A stretch of 47,803 bases of DNA from DATGFK01 sp040007395. GTDB taxonomy: Bacteria; Chloroflexota; Anaerolineae; Aggregatilineales; UBA2796. Under the pieces are notes generated by a model, which worked only from the letters and a program-made list of their open reading frames with translations, was not told the origin of the DNA and did not search any database. The position numbers and the translations under genes were made by a program. The DNA is taken from NCBI GenBank assembly GCA_040007395.1, contig JBDTVG010000099.1:1-47803 (forward strand), given 5' to 3'. Numbering within the stretch: position 1 is the first letter of the stretch; each line of letters starts with the position of its first letter. Of this stretch, positions 34,730 to 43,535 are shown one piece after another.

Positions 34730-35665
34730 TTAGCTGACAAAACGAGCTATGAGTTTTGCCAAGCCACTCGAATTTGGGGTACTCAAACGCTGATACAGGA
34801 GGCCATCAATCCCAAAATAGCGCCCGCCTATCACTAAAAATGCCAGATTGAGCAAGGGCAGCATTAAGTAAGTCCAGTCCCACTCATTCGCAACCGCCGT
34901 TAACCCGATAAATAAGTTGATGCCCATCAAAAAACCCGCCAAGCCGCCGAGCCGGGTCAAGACACCAAACATCAGCGAAACACAGATGAAGGCCTCACCG
35001 CCGACGATCAAGAAGGCCATCCAACTCAGGTTCGGTGAGATCACGTTGGTTAAGAAATCCTTGTATAAACCGTAGCGCGGTTGTGCAATCTCCTTCCCGA
35101 TCCAGTCGCAGAGGCCGCTAGTGCCTGCTGCCGGGGTCAGCGCGCCCGCCGCACAGCCAAAGTTATTCCAAGGCAGCTTCCAGAGCAACTGCGTAAACCA
35201 CAGAGTCGCTACTAGGACGCGGATTAACGCAAAAACGACATCGGAAGGACGCGCATGAGCTACATAACCGGGGCGTGGCAGAATCACCTGAATGAGCATC
35301 AGCACGCAACCGAGCATTGCCAGCCAACCGCCCAATGCTAGTCCCGGTTTGCCACGCAGTGCATTGTCAAACAAGAAGACGAGGCCAACTACGCCCAACC
35401 CGGCGAAATACCATCGCGCCGCCTGTTCGCGCAGCGAGGTAATATTGACGATTGCCGCCACAATTGCCGAGACTCCAACGATCAGGGTCAATGCTGGGAA
35501 GGTTGTGCCAGAGTCAATGAACGCAAAGCCTGTCGCGCCGCCATCGCTGCGGAGTGGCAGAATCAGGTAAGCGATCAAGATCAACACACCGCTTACTAAA
35601 GCAATCAGATCGCCTAACGCGGGTTGGCTGGTCGTGGTTTGCGGCTGTAAGGCTGCCGTTGTCAT
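34730..35665 (-). CDS. DoxX-like membrane protein
   Basis: The 311-residue protein has an N-terminal hydrophobic segment (ALGDLIALVSGVLILIAYL) and several helices. The C-terminal half (VVFALIRVLVATLWFTQLLW, then VGGEAFICVSLMFGVLTRLG) matches the DoxX/DoxD-type membrane domain found in quinone- and sulphur-related enzymes. The N-terminal half is different in character. It has GGAG before its ATG and probably belongs to the glycan operon. Function uncertain. Confidence 0.7.
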   Translation of the reverse strand: MTTAALQPQTTTSQPALGDLIALVSGVLILIAYLILPLRSDGGATGFAFIDSGTTFPALTLIVGVSAIVAAIVNITSLREQAARWYFAGLGVVGLVFLFDNALRGKPGLALGGWLAMLGCVLMLIQVILPRPGYVAHARPSDVVFALIRVLVATLWFTQLLWKLPWNNFGCAAGALTPAAGTSGLCDWIGKEIAQPRYGLYKDFLTNVISPNLSWMAFLIVGGEAFICVSLMFGVLTRLGGLAGFLMGINLFIGLTAVANEWDWTYLMLPLLNLAFLVIGGRYFGIDGLLYQRLSTPNSSGLAKLIARFVS

Positions 35666-35742
35666 AATTTTCTCCAGTTAGAGCGTAACCCACATCAGGG
35701 TTTAGATAATATTTGGTCTATCAACTACTGGGATCGTTACAT

Positions 35743-36894
35743 TCATTCCTTACGAAACGATTGCTGAACGATACGCTTTTGCTTGAGGATAACTTCGGCG
35801 GCGGCAAAATAGTCCCGGATATGGCCTAGCGTGCGAATCCAATCCATGTAGCGCCGAATGCCTTCTTCCAACGATACGGTAGGTTGATAACCAATAGTTT
35901 GGGCGCGGGTCGTATCCGATTGCAGATCGCGCATCTCGCCGGGGCGGAACTCGCCGCGCAACACAGGCTCGATCTGAATATCGAGGGCGGCGGCGACTAA
36001 CTGCGCCATTTCCATTACCGTCGTCGCGATATTTGAGCCGATGTTTACCGGAAGGCCATCTAGTGCGTCGTTTTCCATTGCCAGTAAGTTAGCGCAAGCG
36101 ATGTCTTCAACATAGGACATATCGCGGGTTTGTTGACCATCTTCATACAGGATAGGTGGTTGCCCACTCAACAGGCGCGTGCTGAAAATAGCGATCACGC
36201 CTGTATAGGGATTGAAGATCGATTGGCGCGGCCCATAGGTGCAGGAGTAGCGCAGCGCAACGGTAGGAATGCCAACCTGTTTGCCCCACTGCAAAACCAG
36301 CCGTTCTTGATCAACTTTGGTCAGCGCGTACACAGTTTCGCCGCCAATCGGTGCATTTTCAGGCGTGGGGGTGCGGCTTGTCACAGCGCCGCAGACCGGG
36401 CAGTAGACTTGCCAATCGCCGCGTTGAAGCTGCTCAAGCGGACGAGTTGCTGGGAAAACAAGGCCATGCGTCGGGCAAGTTACCGCGCCTTCACTGTACA
36501 CGGCTTGTGATGAGGCCACCACGATCTTTTTGATCGGGATATTTTCTTCACGAATCAGTTCAAGCATCTGTGCCGTGCCAAAGCTGTTGACGTGTACATA
36601 CTTGCTGATTTCGGGCATATAGCCGCCGTAAGCGGCCTCATGAAAGATCACATCGATGTCTTGCATGGCCTCGTGGATAGCCTGTCGATCTCGAATATCG
36701 GCATGGACAAACTCGGCGGCAGGATTGATCCAGATCGGCTTGCCTTCACGATGCGTTTGCGGTTCGAGTGCATCAAAAACACGGACTTGATAGCCTTCGC
36801 GTATTAACAGGTCAGTCAGGTGCGAGCCAATTAGCCCTGCGCCGCCTGTGACCAATGCCCGATTTCCATGTCGATGGTGTTGCGATACACTCAT
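35743..36894 (-). CDS. NAD-dependent sugar epimerase/dehydratase with a zinc-ribbon-like insert
   Basis: The extended SDR protein (383 residues from ATG 36894; upstream frame is open further) has the N-terminal NAD site RALVTGGAGLIGSHL, then DVIFHEAAYGG, VVASSQAVYSEG and the YALTKVDQERL active-site helix with YxxxK. After VYSEGAV comes an insert with CPTHG and, about 25 residues later, CPVCG, a metal-binding-like arrangement not present in typical epimerases. It may supply a nucleotide sugar for the neighbouring transferases. The product cannot be identified. Confidence 0.85.
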   Translation of the reverse strand: MSVSQHHRHGNRALVTGGAGLIGSHLTDLLIREGYQVRVFDALEPQTHREGKPIWINPAAEFVHADIRDRQAIHEAMQDIDVIFHEAAYGGYMPEISKYVHVNSFGTAQMLELIREENIPIKKIVVASSQAVYSEGAVTCPTHGLVFPATRPLEQLQRGDWQVYCPVCGAVTSRTPTPENAPIGGETVYALTKVDQERLVLQWGKQVGIPTVALRYSCTYGPRQSIFNPYTGVIAIFSTRLLSGQPPILYEDGQQTRDMSYVEDIACANLLAMENDALDGLPVNIGSNIATTVMEMAQLVAAALDIQIEPVLRGEFRPGEMRDLQSDTTRAQTIGYQPTVSLEEGIRRYMDWIRTLGHIRDYFAAAEVILKQKRIVQQSFRKE

Positions 36895-36941
36895 ATTTGT
36901 CTGTTTTACCTGCTCAATTATGCTTTGAAAGCGATTTATTG

Positions 36942-37487
36942 ATGCCGCCAAAATCCTGGAAGACAGTCAGCACCCGCCCGATCTATGAAAACAAATGGAT
37001 GAAGCTGCGCGAAGACATTGCTGAACTGCCCGATGGTCGAACGACAATTTATGGCGTGTGTACTTTTGGGCAGTGTGTCGGCGTGCTACCCTTTGTCGAT
37101 GCCGATCATGTCGTGCTGGTGCGCCAATACCGCTACGTGCAACATGAAGATATGCGTTGGGAAATGCCAACAGGTGGCATGAATGCCGACGAACTTCCTG
37201 AAGTTGCGGCCCAACGTGAACTTGCCGAAGAAGCGGGCTACCGTGCTGCCCAGCTTGTCCCCATCAACACGTACTATACCTCTAAGAGCGTTTGCGACGA
37301 AACCGCCCATCTGTTTCTGGGCTATGATCTGCTTCAGGAAAAGCTCCCGCCGGATGATACCGAATTTTTGGAAGTGCAAACTTTTCACTTCGACGAGGTT
37401 TTGCAAATGGTACAGCACAGCGACATTCGCGATGGCATGACGGTTATCGCTGTGTTACAGGCGGCGTTGTCGCGTCAAAGTCGTTGA
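36942..37487 (+). CDS. Nudix hydrolase (ADP-ribose pyrophosphatase-like)
   Basis: Start at the ATG at 36942 gives 181 residues. The Nudix box begins in MPTGGMNADELPEVAAQREL and ends AEEAGYR, matching GX5EX7REUXEEXGU. An upstream beta strand set (VLPFVDADHVVLVRQYRY) is typical of ADP-ribose/sugar-nucleotide hydrolases. The enzyme cleaves nucleoside diphosphates linked to another group. It is divergent from the epimerase and its tail overlaps the interrupted methyltransferase gene. Confidence 0.92.
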   Translation: MPPKSWKTVSTRPIYENKWMKLREDIAELPDGRTTIYGVCTFGQCVGVLPFVDADHVVLVRQYRYVQHEDMRWEMPTGGMNADELPEVAAQRELAEEAGYRAAQLVPINTYYTSKSVCDETAHLFLGYDLLQEKLPPDDTEFLEVQTFHFDEVLQMVQHSDIRDGMTVIAVLQAALSRQSR

Positions 37488-38089
37488 TAGCGGCAATGAA
37501 TAAACTTCTGTTCGGACTCCCATGGAGTTGTGTGAGTATGGCGAATAATCTCAATGAGTTTGAATCCATCGCCTAATACGGCGGTGAGTGCTTCTGGGCT
37601 ATAGCGCATCACATCAAGATTGCTGCACTGCTCCGGGCCATCATCCGCGAACGTTGCCATAATGAGTTGCCCATCAGGCTTGAGCGCATTTCGTAGGGTA
37701 TTCAGATAGGCGTTACGGTCAGCCGGATCAGTTAGAAAATGAAATACCGCACGATCATGCCACAGATCGTAAAACTGCGCTGGAAGCGGCACAGTGCGAA
37801 TATCGGCGGTGAGCCATTCAACCGTGGTTGTCTGCGCCCCAAGCCGTTGACGAGTGGCAGTGAGTGCCGCTTCAGAAATATCTAGCGCGGTGATGCGCTG
37901 ATAGCCTTCGCTGAGGAGAAAATCGATTAATACCGTGCTGCCACTCCCAACATCAATAATCCGACCGGATTTTTCCACCCCAGAACGGTGGATCATATCC
38001 AGTCAAAGATCAGGGTGAGCCTGATACCATGAGACCTGATCAAGTGCTTTAGACTGATAGATATTTTCCCAATAGGCTTTTGCGTCCAC
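37475..38089 (-). pseudogene. SAM-dependent methyltransferase interrupted by a TGA
   Basis: A GTG at 38089, preceded by AAAAGGATCAGCA, starts VDAKAYWENIYQSKALDQVS and then WYQAHPDL. A TGA follows at 38003-38005, after which the same frame continues LDMIHRSGVEKSGRIIDVGS to the stop at 37475. The continuous pattern (YWENIYQ through SAM motif IIDVGSGSTVLIDFLL) is that of a normal ~204-residue class I methyltransferase. The interruption is a single stop, probably from Ser TCA. An internal start at the ATG at 37996 would give a 173-residue protein that still holds the SAM site. So this could be a truncated gene, an error or a nonsense mutation. Confidence 0.78.
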
Positions 38090-38174
38090 TGCTGATCCTT
38101 TTCCAAATCAGTTAACAAGGGCAATGCTAAAATTAGTGTACCGTCCCATGACCATTTGACGCTACCCTTGCTAA

Positions 38175-39587
38175 TCAGGGCTTGTTCAACAGCAGCGGGA
38201 CAATCACGGCTAATAACATTAGCAAAATCCAGAGTGGGCTTTGCACGGGAGTTGCATCAACCACTAGCGTTGATGCAACTGTTCCTTGACTCGCTGCGAT
38301 CTCTCTTTTGCGGCGCTGTTCCAGCCAGAAGAAGTACATCGCCGTGATCGCACCATAGGCTACATGCCCCAGAAAACTCGGTGGGTAGGCGGCGAGTGCT
38401 GCCCCAGCAGAAAGAACTCCTTCTTTGCCGAGCAGCAGCGGTAACAATGTGATCGGCCCTAGCAACCACCAAAACAGCCCATACGCCGTTCCCCAACCGA
38501 TAGCCCCGCCATACGAATCCACCTGATCGGCAAACAAAAGGCCATACATCGCGCCGATGATCACCGAGATCAGGAAATGAACGAATAGCCCGAATAGCGC
38601 ACTCGACCCACCGAGAATCCCCGCAATGGTGGGCAGTACGCCAACCTGAACCATGACGAACGTGAACGCTGCACCACCAAACAGCGATCCAACAATACCG
38701 CCGCCCAATGCCCGTAAGTTGCGTGCGCCGATGCCCTCATCGCGTCCGTTCATACCGACATCATCCGAAAATAGGGCGTTTTGTAGGCGCGTGATCAGGT
38801 GGTAGAACAACGCTAGAATGCCGCCGAACAACATCAGGCCAAGTAAATTATCGACATAGGCTTGCGCGGCGTTAAGTGTCCAAGCGACTTTCTCGCCGCT
38901 GATTAGCGAATGGATCGTTAGCACGACCAGCAGCCACCACAACAACCCGTAGACCATGCCCCGAATCAACCCGACTCCGGCGCGTTCTTCGGAGTCTACT
39001 ACGACCATACCCAGAATCGCCCCGACGAGAACACTCAGCACCCAGAAGACAACAGTGGGGGTCATTTCGGCGCTCATACCGGGCAAGGGTAGCAAGCCGA
39101 TTTGTGGCAGTCGATTGATGAAGATCAACCCAACCAACGCGCCCGCCAGTGTGCCCCGTACCACCGCCCAACGTAGATCCGCTGGGAGTCGGAGTCCCTG
39201 TCGGTCAATGTACAGTTGATACAGGATCGGGTAAGCTACGCCGAGTGCGATCCCAAATAGTAGGTAGGCGATGAGATCGGGAAAAAGTTCGCTGAATTCG
39301 GCAATAGACCACAGCGGCCCATGTCCGGTCAGGATTCCTGCAATCGTTGCTGGGCCAATTAGCCAACCCACAAAGCCATAGCTAGCCCCCCACAGCAATG
39401 TATCGCGGAGGGGAAGCGCCCGCAGTCCCACAATAAATACGAATAAAACTGTCCAGAACGCGCCCCACAGCAAGTTAAACCCGCTGCTGCCACCCATCTC
39501 AGTACGTGGGCTGCCCGTGAGAATTACCGCCAGTACCACCGCTGTACAAGCCGCCAAAAAGATCCCTAGTGAAAGCCGCTTCATCAT
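38175..39587 (-). CDS. Polytopic membrane protein with three copies of a YG..WW..G module
   Basis: The 470-residue protein is almost wholly hydrophobic, with many membrane helices. Three similar blocks are visible: YGFVGWLIGPATIAGIL (70-86), YGLLWWLLVVLTIHSLI (213-229) and YGLFWWLLGPITLLPLL (369-385). Related preceding helices include SVLVGAILGMVVVD and SVIIGAMYGLLFAD. The same block forms the N-terminus of the NDH-2 gene just upstream. The ATG lies inside the end of that gene (ATGATGA), which implies translational coupling. I do not recognise a family. A quinone-site scaffold or partner of NDH-2 is a guess. Confidence 0.75.
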   Translation of the reverse strand: MMKRLSLGIFLAACTAVVLAVILTGSPRTEMGGSSGFNLLWGAFWTVLFVFIVGLRALPLRDTLLWGASYGFVGWLIGPATIAGILTGHGPLWSIAEFSELFPDLIAYLLFGIALGVAYPILYQLYIDRQGLRLPADLRWAVVRGTLAGALVGLIFINRLPQIGLLPLPGMSAEMTPTVVFWVLSVLVGAILGMVVVDSEERAGVGLIRGMVYGLLWWLLVVLTIHSLISGEKVAWTLNAAQAYVDNLLGLMLFGGILALFYHLITRLQNALFSDDVGMNGRDEGIGARNLRALGGGIVGSLFGGAAFTFVMVQVGVLPTIAGILGGSSALFGLFVHFLISVIIGAMYGLLFADQVDSYGGAIGWGTAYGLFWWLLGPITLLPLLLGKEGVLSAGAALAAYPPSFLGHVAYGAITAMYFFWLEQRRKREIAASQGTVASTLVVDATPVQSPLWILLMLLAVIVPLLLNKP

Positions 39588-41362
39588 GCTGCACCGCCCG
39601 GTTTTTGCTCAGTCATTAGTTCAGAATCGGAATGGCGCGGAGCGTTGACGCGCTGTGTCAAGACAATATCACGCGGAAAGAAGAACTCCACGATCCAATC
39701 GAGCAGCACGCGCACTTTCTTTTCCAGCCCCGGCAGTTTACTCAAGTAGATACCACGCCACATAAACCAAGCCAACAGTCCGCTGAATTTCCAGTCGCCG
39801 ATCTCGGCGGCGGCGGTTCGCTGTCCTAGCACGACTAGCAAGCCCAGCGGCTTGAAGACAAATGGGGTTAATTGGGTCTGTCCCTGCCACGCTGCCAGCA
39901 TATTATCGGCAGCTAATTTGCCACTACGTGAGGCGTTTTGGGCCGTGGGTGCATACGGTTTGCCATCCGGGTCAGGGTTAAAGGCGCAGTCACCGACTGC
40001 CCACAAGGCCGGATGGCTAACACTGCGCAAGGCGGTATCGGTCTGAATACGGTTATTGGATTTGGCAACCTCAAGTGCCTGCAACACCGGATGCGGTTTA
40101 TTGCCTGTTGTCCAGATAAGTGTACGGGCATTGAGGGCTTCGACATCTTTCAGCAAGACTGAGTTCGTAGTGCAGCCTGCCACCCGTGCCCCCAACATAA
40201 ACGCGATCCCGCGCCGGGCAAGTTTGTGTTGGGCATAGTCGCCCAAGCTGCTGCTAAGTTCGGGCAAAACGTGTTCGCCAGAATGAACGAGGATGAATCG
40301 CGTATCTTCTGGGCGAATCGATGGGTAGTATCGAATGGCGCTGTGAACGAAGTCGAATAGTTCCGCGACGACTTCCATCCCCGAAAAGCCACCACCCGCC
40401 ACCACGAACGTCAGCATCTCCGGCGGAATCTCCCCGCCCAACAGGTCAGCATGTTCAAGCAGGGTCAGCACATGATCCCTCAGAGTAATTGCGTCTTCAA
40501 GGGTCTTGAGCGTGAAGGCGTAGTCATTGATTCCCGGCAACCCGAAATCGAACGGGGTCGAGCCAAGTGACAGCAGAAGTTGATCATAAGGCAGGGCTAC
40601 CAAATCCGCGTTTTCGCGGGGCTGAATGTGAACTGTGTGGGCTTGGGTATCGATACTGGCGACGACTGCCCGTCGAAAGCGAACCCGGTTAAAAAATGCC
40701 CGCACCGAACTGCTGATATGCGGCGCTTCCAATGCCCCAGACGCGACTTCCGCCAACATGGGGGTGAATAACGAGTAATTGTTGTCGCTGATGAGCGTCA
40801 CGCTAATCTCAGGGTGTTTGGCGAGATGTGTCTCCCAACGCTGCGCGGCAGCCATTCCGCCGAAGCCGCTACCCAGAATGACAACGCGGTGTGTTATCGG
40901 GATTGGCACAACGGGTTGGGCAAGCACACGCCCCAACAAAAGCTCACCGAGGATCTGAAACGTGATCCCTAACACCAGTCCATAGACAAGATAGCCGATG
41001 AGCAATGGAAACGTCGCCATTGCCGCCGGGAGAGTCCAAGCGACACGGCCTTGCTGCAATATTGGTGCAAGCGTCATTGCTCCCAAACCCCACCAGACAA
41101 AGCCGTAAATCATCCCACTAGCTGCACCATCACTATATTTGGATGATCCCTTAAAGATTGAAAACCAGAAGCCGTACAAACCGCCAATAATCGCGGACAG
41201 AAATAGGTGAATAATCCAGCCGAACAGGCTATTGTCCAGATGAAACAGTCCAGCGACATTCGCCATGATCCCCCGGTTGGTGAGTGCAACTCCCAACACG
41301 AGGCCGCCAACTAACCCCGCGACTACACCTATCCAGATGGCACGTCTGCGAATTGCATCCAT
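39584..41362 (-). CDS. NDH-2 type NADH dehydrogenase with an N-terminal membrane module
   Basis: Start at the ATG at 41362, with GGGGGATC just upstream; an open frame continues upstream but carries no conserved sequence. Residues 1-145 carry about four membrane helices including YGFVWWGLGAMTLAPIL (86-102), the same block as in the neighbour. Then comes a pyridine nucleotide-disulphide oxidoreductase: FAD site HRVVILGSGFGGMAAAQRW (about 158), NAD site TFVVAGGGFSGMEVVAELF, and AVGDCAFNP. The C-terminus is hydrophobic or amphipathic (FMWRGIYLSKL), as in type-II NADH:quinone oxidoreductases. It probably transfers electrons from NADH to quinone without proton pumping. Confidence 0.86.
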   Translation of the reverse strand: MDAIRRRAIWIGVVAGLVGGLVLGVALTNRGIMANVAGLFHLDNSLFGWIIHLFLSAIIGGLYGFWFSIFKGSSKYSDGAASGMIYGFVWWGLGAMTLAPILQQGRVAWTLPAAMATFPLLIGYLVYGLVLGITFQILGELLLGRVLAQPVVPIPITHRVVILGSGFGGMAAAQRWETHLAKHPEISVTLISDNNYSLFTPMLAEVASGALEAPHISSSVRAFFNRVRFRRAVVASIDTQAHTVHIQPRENADLVALPYDQLLLSLGSTPFDFGLPGINDYAFTLKTLEDAITLRDHVLTLLEHADLLGGEIPPEMLTFVVAGGGFSGMEVVAELFDFVHSAIRYYPSIRPEDTRFILVHSGEHVLPELSSSLGDYAQHKLARRGIAFMLGARVAGCTTNSVLLKDVEALNARTLIWTTGNKPHPVLQALEVAKSNNRIQTDTALRSVSHPALWAVGDCAFNPDPDGKPYAPTAQNASRSGKLAADNMLAAWQGQTQLTPFVFKPLGLLVVLGQRTAAAEIGDWKFSGLLAWFMWRGIYLSKLPGLEKKVRVLLDWIVEFFFPRDIVLTQRVNAPRHSDSELMTEQKPGGAA

Positions 41363-41609
41363 TTGATCCCCCAAAAACTGGATTCCATCCTTGAGAAGGG
41401 CAATTTTTATCTGCTTAATAGTAGAGCTAAATAGGGCGCAAATCGAGCTTTGCAGGAAAATCTTAAGAATGTCTTTCGACGCAGCACAGTATTGGTAAAG
41501 CCGCGCAATGGAAGGCAATTCACTTTGATTTGTATTTGCAATGTTAGCGAAATGTAAGGATATTATTGTAACTATTGGTTGCCTACTGATGAGTTAAAAG
41601 GAATATTGA

Positions 41610-42635
41610 ATGCACCTCTCAAAAACAGCTAAGATTTTGATATTAGGGATTTTGTGCGTTGTCCTGTCAGTGACCGCCACCGCCCCCCGCACCGTCCACG
41701 CTCAACGTACCAAAATTCGCTTTGGCGTTGGGCCATTGCAAGCTACGCCAACTGCCACCAAAGCAGCCTTTGAACCATTTTTTGCTTGGTTAGCTAATCA
41801 GCTTGACGTAGACTATGAACTAACGGCTACGGATAGCTGGGCAGGGATTAGCGTCGCCATGCTTTCCGATCAGGTAGATATTGCGTGGATGGGGCCATGG
41901 GGCTACGTGCTGGCAAATGATGCCGCCGATGTGCTGACCGGAAAACCAATTACTGCCATTGCTACTGTGAAGTACGACGAGAAGCCAATTTATTATGCCA
42001 TCATCGTCGGTAAGCCGGGGCTGAACATCAAGCCGTTGAAAATGGAAGATAATCCCTCCCTCGATGAACTTAAAGCGTGGCTTGACACCTTGAAACCGTA
42101 TAGCATTTCCTTTGCCGATCTGGGTTCCACATCGGGCTATCTGGTTCCGACGGCTTTCTTCCGGGGGCAGGGGATTGATCCCAAAACCTTCTTTGCCAAG
42201 TACAGCGAAGGTTCAACGCACGCGGCAAACGAAACTGCTGTCGTCAACGGACAGGTTGATCTGGCAACGGACTTTAACCGCAACCGCAACACATTAATCG
42301 AAAACGGTGCAATCAAGGCCGATCTATCGGTCATTTATTGGACTTCTAATCCATTGCCCAATGATGCAATCGCCATCCGTCCCGGTTTGGACGAGGCAAT
42401 GGTGAAGCATCTCAAAGAGATTTTGCTAGGGCTAACCCCAGACAAAGCTAAAGAATTGATGATTGGCACAGGTATTGCGGACAAACCGGTTCACTATACC
42501 GGTTTTATCGAGTCGAGCGATGCGAATTACGCGACGATCCGCAAGTCGGGGATCTTTATTGGCAAAATTGGCGCACGAACTCGTGACCAAGAGCCAACCG
42601 CAGCAGCGACGATGGCAGCTACCACAAAACCCTGA
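41610..42635 (+). CDS. phnD: PhnD-like phosphonate/phosphate substrate-binding protein
   Basis: A signal peptide (ILILGILCVVLSVTATA) is followed by the binding fold, with KIRFGVGPLQATPTATKAAF, VDIAWMGPWGYVLA, SISFADLGSTSGYLVPTAFF and a C-terminal lobe with NPLPNDAIAIRPG. The pattern matches PhnD/PtxB-like proteins of phosphorus-compound transporters. The C-terminus ends with EPTAAATMAATTKP, the same low-complexity motif seen in the PDZ protein. It heads a three-gene ABC operon. Confidence 0.85.
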   Translation: MHLSKTAKILILGILCVVLSVTATAPRTVHAQRTKIRFGVGPLQATPTATKAAFEPFFAWLANQLDVDYELTATDSWAGISVAMLSDQVDIAWMGPWGYVLANDAADVLTGKPITAIATVKYDEKPIYYAIIVGKPGLNIKPLKMEDNPSLDELKAWLDTLKPYSISFADLGSTSGYLVPTAFFRGQGIDPKTFFAKYSEGSTHAANETAVVNGQVDLATDFNRNRNTLIENGAIKADLSVIYWTSNPLPNDAIAIRPGLDEAMVKHLKEILLGLTPDKAKELMIGTGIADKPVHYTGFIESSDANYATIRKSGIFIGKIGARTRDQEPTAAATMAATTKP

Positions 42636-42647
42636 TGAATCGCTTAA

Positions 42648-43535
42648 ATGCTTAATTCGTCTAGCGATCATCGTCCGGCTCAACGTAGCAGTGTACCGAG
42701 GCTCCCCCCCGGTACACTGCCGTATCATGCCGCTGATCAGCCATACCGTCCACTCCGCCGACTGCGTTCGCTAATCATTGCGGTCATCTTGATTGGTTTG
42801 TTCATCGGTGCGGCGCGTCTGGCAGAAGTCGATCTTGGCAAGCTCCTCCATAATCTCTCCAAAATTGGCCAGTGGGTGCGTCTGATGTTTCCGCCCTATG
42901 ATAGCAATTTTCGTCAACCGCCCACGGTTGACGAATGGTTGTACTACCTAAAAGACGGGCTACAGACGGTAGCCATCGCAACGGTGGGTGTGACAGTCGC
43001 CGCTGTTTTAGCCATCATCCCCGCCATTTTCGCTACACGTACCCTCACGCCATCACGTTGGTTGTACTATCCGACCCGCTGGTTTCTGAATTCACTAAGA
43101 GCGATCGACAGTTTTATCTTTGCCCTCTATTTTGTAGCAGCCGTCGGATTGGGGCCGTTCGCGGGCGTATTGGGTGTAGCCTTGCACACATGGGGTAGCA
43201 TGGCAAAACTTTACGCCGAAGCGCTTGAAAACCTTGAATTGGCACCCATGCTGGCGTTGGAAAGTGCCGGGACAGGTCGCATCCGTGCTTTAATCTACGC
43301 GCTGCTGCCCGATGCGTACCCTGTGCTGATCTCAGTCACCTTGTTCTGGTGGGAATTCACCGTTCGAGCGTCAATTGCGTTGGGGATTGTGGGGGCCGGC
43401 GGCATTGGTCAGGATGTCAAAAACGCCATTGACTTACTCAACTTTCCGCAGCTTGGAGCCTTGATACTGATTATTGTCGTGATGGTGACGATCATTGATC
43501 AACTGAGTAATTGGCTGCGGCAGGCTGTTCAATGA
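42648..43535 (+). CDS. phnE: PhnE-like ABC transporter permease
   Basis: The 295-residue protein has a basic, Pro-rich N-terminus, a first helix (LIIAVILIGLFIGAARLA) and then a permease domain with about five helices. It contains GLQTVAIATVGVTVAAVLAI, the EAA-type motif EALENLELAPMLALESAGTG and GIVGAGGIGQDVKNAIDLLN. It should import the compound bound by PhnD. The assigned start at 42648 has no clear ribosome site; an 8-bp inverted repeat in the first codons could affect it. Its stop overlaps the next start (ATGA). Confidence 0.88.
   Translation: MLNSSSDHRPAQRSSVPRLPPGTLPYHAADQPYRPLRRLRSLIIAVILIGLFIGAARLAEVDLGKLLHNLSKIGQWVRLMFPPYDSNFRQPPTVDEWLYYLKDGLQTVAIATVGVTVAAVLAIIPAIFATRTLTPSRWLYYPTRWFLNSLRAIDSFIFALYFVAAVGLGPFAGVLGVALHTWGSMAKLYAEALENLELAPMLALESAGTGRIRALIYALLPDAYPVLISVTLFWWEFTVRASIALGIVGAGGIGQDVKNAIDLLNFPQLGALILIIVVMVTIIDQLSNWLRQAVQ
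42691..42717. repeat. 8-bp inverted repeat near the phnE start
   Basis: GTGTACCG (42691-42698) and CGGTACAC (42710-42717) pair perfectly around a C-rich loop. The hairpin lies within or just before the coding start of the permease and could modulate its translation. Confidence 0.45.

Noticed and set aside
30711..38089. TGA recoded as an amino acid in this genome
   Set aside because: Several intact genes end in TGA at the expected length (for example 28666-28668 and 42633-42635), so TGA is a stop here; read-through of single cases remains possible.
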